From Sphingobacterium sp. UBA6711 (lineage in GTDB: Bacteria; Bacteroidota; Bacteroidia; Sphingobacteriales; Sphingobacteriaceae), in assembly GCA_002454415.1 (NCBI GenBank), contig DKIT01000083.1, forward strand, positions 26,582 through 33,634: a DNA stretch of 7,053 bases, in the 5' to 3' direction. Below are positions 1-4,059 of this stretch, in pieces. Position numbers and translations under genes: made by a program. Under the pieces are notes generated by a model, which saw only the letters and a program-made list of their open reading frames with translations, made no database searches and had not been told where the DNA came from. How positions within the stretch are numbered: the stretch's first letter is position 1; each line of letters starts with the position of its first letter.

Positions 1-795
1 AATGTAGAAAGCATGACAGTCACAAAAAAGGGCAAATTTGATCTTCCTGCAAAAACCGGATTAATGGGGCCTGTTGTCGGTTTTGCAGAGGTAAAGGACA
101 ATAAGATGCATGTCGGCTACTGGTACGGCGATGAAAAATATCCAGCTGCTGTAAAAGCAGGCAAAACTAATTATGCTACTGGAACAGCTTACTTTGCGGT
201 GTTTGATTATCCAGCAATGAATAATCCGGTCTACAGTGAGGATAATCGATCAACCAGTCCAGGAAATGATCGAAATGGTGTATTGAAGACTTTTCGTTAC
301 AACGATGATCTGTACATTCTTACTTCTCCTTTTGAAATGGTTGCGCAGAATTGGGATAGACCTCACGGAATTTATCGGATTAAAAAAGGCGCATCCATTG
401 TCGATCCAACATATTTCTATAATCTCTCAGAAAAGTTAAATGGCGATGCGGTCTTAGGTGGGGGATATGCAGGAAATGGCAAACTCCTGATCCGTAGAAT
501 CCGTATGGATGTCGCTCTGACTTGGGCATCTTATGGATTTGGTAATGTGCAGGAGTTTCATGTGCTTGACATGGCTACTGGGGTACTGACCAAATTGGAT
601 TTACCGTTAGCTAAAAGTCAACCGACAGCACCAAATATTTTAGCGGATGAAGGCAAAGTCTATTTTCCGGTAAATACAAAGGATATTGATGGCAATTTTT
701 ACATCTATAGCTATGATAGTGCTACTGGAAAGCTGGAGCGAGGTATCAAAGTAAATGATGTGGATGGTGTAAATGGTCTTTTTCGAACAAAATAA
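1..795 (+). CDS. DUF4374 family protein, XusB-like siderophore-binding lipoprotein (5' end missing)
   Basis: The reading frame is open from the first base and ends at TAA 793-795, giving 264 C-terminal residues; the signal peptide or lipoprotein box lies outside the window. The ATG at 13 is probably internal, because homologous proteins are roughly 400 residues or more and no promoter or start context is seen there. The sequence is rich in short beta-strand, Asp/Gly-turn units such as FHVLDMATGVLTKLDL and YIYSYDSATGKLERG, as expected of a beta-propeller. The family is recognised from the overall pattern (GFAEVKDNKMHVGY, RPHGIYRIKKG, C-terminal DGVNGLF) and from the PepSY-TM gene 57 bp downstream. 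Known biology: XusB of Bacteroides thetaiotaomicron, a DUF4374 surface lipoprotein, binds enterobactin-type siderophores beside its TonB receptor XusA. Inference: this protein binds or hands over a ferric siderophore on the cell surface. Family call fairly sure; ligand unknown. Confidence 0.82.
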   Translation, partial: NVESMTVTKKGKFDLPAKTGLMGPVVGFAEVKDNKMHVGYWYGDEKYPAAVKAGKTNYATGTAYFAVFDYPAMNNPVYSEDNRSTSPGNDRNGVLKTFRYNDDLYILTSPFEMVAQNWDRPHGIYRIKKGASIVDPTYFYNLSEKLNGDAVLGGGYAGNGKLLIRRIRMDVALTWASYGFGNVQEFHVLDMATGVLTKLDLPLAKSQPTAPNILADEGKVYFPVNTKDIDGNFYIYSYDSATGKLERGIKVNDVDGVNGLFRTK

Positions 796-804
796 ATAAA
801 ATGC

Positions 805-841
805 GGCCGCTGTACTTCCTGTTGTGGGGAGCACAGCGGCT
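805..841 (+). other. Intercistronic hairpin between the DUF4374 and PepSY genes
   Basis: GCCGCTGT (806-813) pairs perfectly with ACAGCGGC (833-840). After an A/C mismatch (814/832) the stem continues as 815-820 with 826-831 (C-G, U-A, U-G, C-G, C-G, U-G) around a 5-nt loop, so about 14 pairs can form in 37 nt. Only three T residues follow (841-843) before an A-run, so it is a poor intrinsic terminator on the + strand. It ends about 12 nt before the PepSY start codon. It may protect the upstream mRNA end, cause partial termination, or modulate PepSY translation; these roles are inferred. Confidence 0.6.
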
Positions 842-852
842 TTAAAAAACAT

Positions 853-2022
853 ATGGCACAATCAAAGAAGTCATTATTCAGGAGAATCAGCAACTGGCTT
901 CACCTTTGGTTAGGGCTCTTTTCAGGCATCGTGGTTTTCGTGGTTTGCTTTACAGCTGCAATATGGACTTTTAGGGATGAAATTGTACTTGTTTTTACAC
1001 CTGGACAGCAGGTTGAAAAGATGGACCATCCATTCCTAAAGCCATCTGAATTAAAAAGGGCCGTAATAAAATTAACGAAAGACAGCGCTTCAAAAGATTT
1101 TGGAAGGCTGTATTCGCTTGATTATAGAGGTGGGTATAAAAGTTGTATACTGACCTATGGGCCAGATACGGCCAGCAATTACCATGATCTGTATATCAAT
1201 CCTTATACGGGCAAAATTCTCTATCATCGGGTAAATGAAGACGGGGTTTCGAGATTTAATGATTTTCTCCGTGCAGGACATCGGTTCTTTTGGTTGCCCA
1301 GACCCTTTGGCAGCTACTTTGTTGGGACCAATTGTCTCTTATTTCTGATCACGTTGATTACAGGCTTTATTTGGTGGTATCCGGCCAAATGGACGAAATC
1401 AACGAGAGACAAAAGTTTTAAAATCAAATGGAAAGCGAATTGGAAACGTGTTAATATCGATCTTCACAATGTATTGGGGTTTTATACAGTTATTATCACC
1501 ATTATTTTAACTGTAACTGGTATCGTATTCACTTTCCGCTGGTTTGATGATGGTTATCACTGGCTGATCACTGGTGGTAAGCCCCGACTAGAACATCCTC
1601 ACAAAGGAATCTCCGATACGACTTTGCTTAGACCATATTTTGTATATCCGGATGATGAAATCTGGCGACGATTTACGGAGTATCAAAACGTGCGAATTAA
1701 TTATCCCAAAGAAGCAAAGGATGTGTATACGGTGTATCTTAATCCAACTACAGGGCATAACGATCTGACAACCTGGTATGGGTTGGATCAAAATAGTCTG
1801 GCAGTTGTGGGCAGATCTTCTTTTGAAAATACATCAATGGGGCAAAAAATCTATCGTGCTAATTTTGATATACATGTTGGAACTATCGGAGGTCTGCCAA
1901 CCAAAATTTTAGCCTCTTTCGCTTCTTTAGTGGGCGCTTCTTTACCTGTGACTGGATTTATTATTTGGTATAATCGCAAGTGGGGTAAAAAACGAAAGCG
2001 GAAAGCGGTAGGATGCGGTTAA
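853..2022 (+). CDS. PepSY-associated TM protein, XusC/FoxB-like inner-membrane siderophore reductase candidate
   Basis: A complete 389-residue inner-membrane protein. Four hydrophobic helices are visible at about 16-40, 154-176, 207-229 and 350-373. Basic residues at the N terminus (KKSLFRR), in the 178-199 loop and at the C-terminal end (RKWGKKRKRK) place both termini in the cytoplasm and two large loops in the periplasm. Each periplasmic loop carries a PepSY-type Y-[IL]-N-P-x-T-G motif (114-120 and 295-301). Histidines 17, 143, 205 and 341 lie at helix ends in family-typical contexts (WLHLWLG, GHRFFWLP, DLHNVLG, DIHVGTIGG). Known: FoxB of Pseudomonas, a PepSY-TM protein, is a heme-containing siderophore reductase, and XusC in Bacteroides accompanies XusA/XusB. 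Inference: it reduces ferric siderophore in the periplasm to release iron. The ATG at 853 directly precedes the canonical N terminus, with no clear Shine-Dalgarno. It is very likely co-transcribed with the DUF4374 gene. Confidence 0.9.
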   Translation: MAQSKKSLFRRISNWLHLWLGLFSGIVVFVVCFTAAIWTFRDEIVLVFTPGQQVEKMDHPFLKPSELKRAVIKLTKDSASKDFGRLYSLDYRGGYKSCILTYGPDTASNYHDLYINPYTGKILYHRVNEDGVSRFNDFLRAGHRFFWLPRPFGSYFVGTNCLLFLITLITGFIWWYPAKWTKSTRDKSFKIKWKANWKRVNIDLHNVLGFYTVIITIILTVTGIVFTFRWFDDGYHWLITGGKPRLEHPHKGISDTTLLRPYFVYPDDEIWRRFTEYQNVRINYPKEAKDVYTVYLNPTTGHNDLTTWYGLDQNSLAVVGRSSFENTSMGQKIYRANFDIHVGTIGGLPTKILASFASLVGASLPVTGFIIWYNRKWGKKRKRKAVGCG

Positions 2023-2036
2023 GAAAAAACAAAAAG

Positions 2037-2071
2037 AAGTTACTTTAAGATAAAGTAACTTTTTTTGTTTT
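2037..2071 (+). terminator. Rho-independent terminator after the PepSY gene
   Basis: A perfect 10-bp stem (AAGTTACTTT 2037-2046 with AAAGTAACTT 2052-2061) encloses a 5-nt AAGAT loop and is followed by a T-rich tract to 2071. The A-rich upstream arm (2031-2036) mirrors the T-run, so the element could also act on the minus strand, although no minus-strand gene is seen nearby. It starts 15 bp after the PepSY stop codon and separates the siderophore module from the sigma-factor module. Confidence 0.9.
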
Positions 2072-2158
2072 GTGCTTTCACTTAATGTCCAGTGCCCTTT
2101 TTTAGTACATTTCATTGTAGACGATTGATTACCATTAAGAATAAAATACTGCGCATAA

Positions 2159-2191
2159 TTTGCTTTTTACAAAAGATCATTCCTATATTTA
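2159..2191 (+). promoter_or_regulatory. Candidate Bacteroidota housekeeping promoter for the sigma-factor gene
   Basis: TTTG at 2159-2162 could be the -33 element. TATATTTA at 2184-2191 matches the -7 consensus TAnnTTTG at all but the last base, with a 21-bp spacer. Transcription would start near 2197-2200 and leave a leader of about 35 nt before the ATG at 2235. It is the best match I found between the terminator and the gene, where a promoter is required. The rest of 2072-2234 is AT-rich and shows no gene. Motif match only. Confidence 0.4.
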
Positions 2192-2234
2192 TAGCTCTAC
2201 TTATGCAAAACTAACATAAAGAGTCGTATTGAAA

Positions 2235-2831
2235 ATGAATTCTGATCTACAGATTTGGCAGAAGTTTCAGGTTGGAGATGAGGCGTCGTTCAAACTTCTT
2301 TTTGAACGATACAATCAGCTTTTGTTCAATTATGGATTTAAGTTTACGCAGGACGAATCAATTATTGAAGACAGTATTCAGGAGTTATTTGTCAAGTTGT
2401 GGTGCAATCGAGACAATTTGAGTATCGATGTTATTGTCAAGAATTACCTGTATCAAGCTTTTCGTCGCGTATTAGTACGAAAAATAGAACAATCGGCCCG
2501 TCGGATAAGCATTGCCAATTCTTCTATTGATTATCTGCCATTTACTATTGAACTTCCGCATGACCTCAGTATGATCCGTCAGGAACGTGCTGCGGAAATT
2601 CGCGGTAAGCTCGATCAGGCGCTGCAGCAAATGACTGCTCGTCAGCGTGAAATTATACATCTACGTTTTTTTGAAGAATTGCCCTATACTGATATAGCGG
2701 AAATCATGGGATTGTCCACCAAAGATACCTATAAGCTGTTTTACCGTGCGCTAGACAGTTTGAAAAAACACTTTGGTAGTTTCGGTCTTTTGGTTTTACT
2801 CTATTTACTGCAGCAACTACGTCCCCATTAA
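2235..2831 (+). CDS. ECF RNA polymerase sigma factor (FecI-like, sigma-70 family)
   Basis: A 198-residue ECF sigma factor containing only regions 2 and 4. Region 2 spans about 18-85 (FKLLFERYNQLLFNYG, then IEDSIQELFVKLW for -10 recognition and core binding). Region 4 spans about 115-178 (LDQALQQMTARQREIIHLRF followed by the helix-turn-helix YTDIAEIMGLSTKDTYKLFYRAL, in two parts) and would read the -35 element. I chose ATG 2235; a TTG two codons upstream (2229) is in frame but less likely. The C terminus ends in an unusual hydrophobic stretch (LLVLLYLLQQL, about 185-195), recalling tails in related Bacteroidota sigma factors. The FecR-like gene and the SusC-type transducer downstream make it the regulator of a cell-surface signalling uptake locus. 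It probably directs transcription of the downstream receptor genes once FecR lets it act. The exact target promoter is not visible. Confidence 0.93.
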   Translation: MNSDLQIWQKFQVGDEASFKLLFERYNQLLFNYGFKFTQDESIIEDSIQELFVKLWCNRDNLSIDVIVKNYLYQAFRRVLVRKIEQSARRISIANSSIDYLPFTIELPHDLSMIRQERAAEIRGKLDQALQQMTARQREIIHLRFFEELPYTDIAEIMGLSTKDTYKLFYRALDSLKKHFGSFGLLVLLYLLQQLRPH

Positions 2832-2880
2832 ATCCGAATTCCACAGCAATTTTCTTCACTATTTATAATAACCCATAGTA

Positions 2881-2920
2881 AACCATCATAAGCGATGCAG
2901 GCATTGTTTTTATGATGATT
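2881..2920 (+). other. Hairpin in the sigma-fecR intergenic region
   Basis: CATCATAA-type sequence at 2884-2891 pairs with TTATGATG at 2910-2917 (8 bp), extended by two A-T pairs outside one C/A mismatch. The enclosed segment can itself fold (2892-2898 with 2901-2907, using two G-U pairs). No T-run follows directly; the nearest is at 2935-2942. It is therefore not a standard terminator. It may be a processing site or attenuator between the sigma gene and fecR, or chance pairing in AT-rich DNA. Confidence 0.35.
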
Positions 2921-2929
2921 TGAATGGTA

Positions 2930-2973
2930 TTGACTTTTTTTTGAAAAAAATAAAATTTGGTGGGGTAAAATTT
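2930..2973 (+). promoter_or_regulatory. Possible promoter region upstream of fecR
   Basis: TTGAC at 2930-2934 is followed by an 8-T/7-A block (2935-2950) and TAAAATTTG at 2951-2959. The latter resembles the Bacteroidota -7 element TAnnTTTG but has one extra base. The TTG-to-TA spacing is 18 bp. A second, poorer candidate pairs TTTG 2940-2943 with TAAAATTT 2966-2973. If real, fecR and the receptor would have a transcript separate from the sigma gene, possibly driven by the sigma factor itself. Neither candidate is a full match to consensus. Confidence 0.3.
2951..2973 (+). repeat. Direct repeat TAAAATTT x2 in the fecR leader
   Basis: TAAAATTT occurs at 2951-2958 and again at 2966-2973, 15 bp start to start, separated by a G-rich GGTGGGG. 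The core AAAATTT is near-palindromic, so each copy could be half of a regulator site or simply an A-tract that bends DNA. It lies 31 bp upstream of the fecR ATG. The repeat is certain as sequence; its function is unknown. Confidence 0.4.
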
Positions 2974-3004
2974 AAAATAAAGGTGTTTATAATAAGAAAG
3001 AAAC

Positions 3005-4033
3005 ATGAACTCTCGGTTATCAAAATATAAAGATTATAAGGCAGCAGATTTTTTTGCCGATGAGGACTTTGTTACGTCCACTCATTTAGATGGTATTTTT
3101 CAGCCGGATTTTTGGTCTGAACTTGTTGACCAATATCCCAATTTATTGACTGAAATGGAAACAGCCCGCATGTGGGTGTTATTGATAAAAGGCCAGCAAC
3201 AGGTCCAAAGCCGTTTGAGTATTAATCAGCGCTGGGAGAATATCCAGGCTCAGATTCCGCGCTATGAAAAGCAACAGCAGCAAAGGCTATTTATTTATAA
3301 GACATTACGATGGACAGCATCGGCGGCGGCACTGCTGCTTTTGGGAATGTTGATTTATGAAATCAGTCAATTTGGAACGAAGGAAACAAATACGGCTTTT
3401 GGGGAAAGACGTGAACTAGCACTTCCAGATTCTTCGATCATCAAATTAAACAGCAATTCTAGCTTGTCCTATGTACGTACCTGGAAAACGGACAAACCAA
3501 GGGAAGTTTGGCTTGAGGGAGAGGGGATGTTTGAGGTAAAGCATACTGCCCTAAAAAATCGCTTGCGTGAAAATGACTTTTTTGTAGTTCATGTCGGGGA
3601 TCTCTCATTGACGGTTCTCGGAACTAAATTCAATGTAAAAGATCGACGTGGGCGTATTGAAGTGGCCTTGTTTGAAGGTAGTGTCCGAATTCAAGGCGAA
3701 AATGGACTCAATCGTATTTTAGCGCCTGGAGAGACTTTTATTTATGATGAATCCGCAAAAGCTGATGAGACTGTAAAAAGTGATACAGACAAAGCCATCG
3801 CTTGGACTCATGGTGAGCTTAGCATCGAACATAGCAACTTGGCCAATATTGTAAGTGTATTGGAAGATAATTATGGTTATCAGGTGGTGGTTCAAGACTC
3901 GGCATTGCTCAATAAACGATTTACAGGTGTGATACCGGTAAAAGGAATTGACGACATCCTCTTCGTGATCAAGCATACGATGAACGTGGCTATTGAAGTG
4001 AAAAACAAACAAATAATAATAAAACCTAACTAG
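3005..4033 (+). CDS. FecR-family transmembrane anti-sigma factor
   Basis: A complete 342-residue single-pass protein. Residues 1-95 form the cytoplasmic sigma-binding part (FFADEDFVTSTHLDG, FWSELVDQYPNLL and ETARMWVLL are typical of the Bacteroidota FecR N terminus). A membrane helix lies at about 102-120 (TASAAALLLLGMLIYEIS). The periplasmic FecR domain covers about 128-230 (GERRELALPDSSIIKLNSNS, VWLEGEGMFEV, VLGTKFNV, VALFEGSVRIQG). A DUF4974-type C-terminal domain covers about 270-340 (LSIEHSNLANIVSVLEDNYG, RFTGVIP, IIIKPN) and resembles an STN-like partner fold. It should hold the adjacent ECF sigma factor and receive the signal from the STN domain of the SusC-type receptor 26 bp downstream. 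The length is normal for the family. The gap from the sigma gene is 173 bp and from the receptor only 26 bp, so fecR is more tightly coupled to the receptor. No strong Shine-Dalgarno precedes the ATG. Confidence 0.94.
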   Translation: MNSRLSKYKDYKAADFFADEDFVTSTHLDGIFQPDFWSELVDQYPNLLTEMETARMWVLLIKGQQQVQSRLSINQRWENIQAQIPRYEKQQQQRLFIYKTLRWTASAAALLLLGMLIYEISQFGTKETNTAFGERRELALPDSSIIKLNSNSSLSYVRTWKTDKPREVWLEGEGMFEVKHTALKNRLRENDFFVVHVGDLSLTVLGTKFNVKDRRGRIEVALFEGSVRIQGENGLNRILAPGETFIYDESAKADETVKSDTDKAIAWTHGELSIEHSNLANIVSVLEDNYGYQVVVQDSALLNKRFTGVIPVKGIDDILFVIKHTMNVAIEVKNKQIIIKPN

Positions 4034-4059
4034 AAACTAACACTAATCGATCAAAATTT

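Noticed and set aside
13..15. ATG at 13 as the true start of the DUF4374 gene
   Set aside because: The frame is open upstream to base 1, the product would lack any export signal, and it would be much shorter than the family.
640..893. Two overlapping minus-strand open frames across the DUF4374-PepSY junction
   Set aside because: They overlap two clear coding ends and the intercistronic hairpin, with no initiation signal. Their length is what chance gives in AT-rich DNA.
2229..2234. TTG start for the sigma factor, two codons upstream of the ATG
   Set aside because: ATG at 2235 is in the same frame and gives the usual short N terminus; there is no Shine-Dalgarno evidence favouring TTG.
2881..2942. 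Hairpin after the sigma gene as a Rho-independent terminator
   Set aside because: The T-run starts 15 bases or more after the stem, and the stem is AT-rich with a large loop, so the element does not have terminator geometry.
3719..4012. 97-codon minus-strand open frame
   Set aside because: It lies opposite the well-recognised C-terminal domain of FecR, has no promoter or start context, and its product resembles no family I know.
4034..4059. Promoter or regulatory element between fecR and the receptor gene
   Set aside because: The 26-bp gap has only AT-rich sequence with loose CTAAC-like repeats; no -33/-7 pair or stem was found, so co-transcription is the simpler reading.
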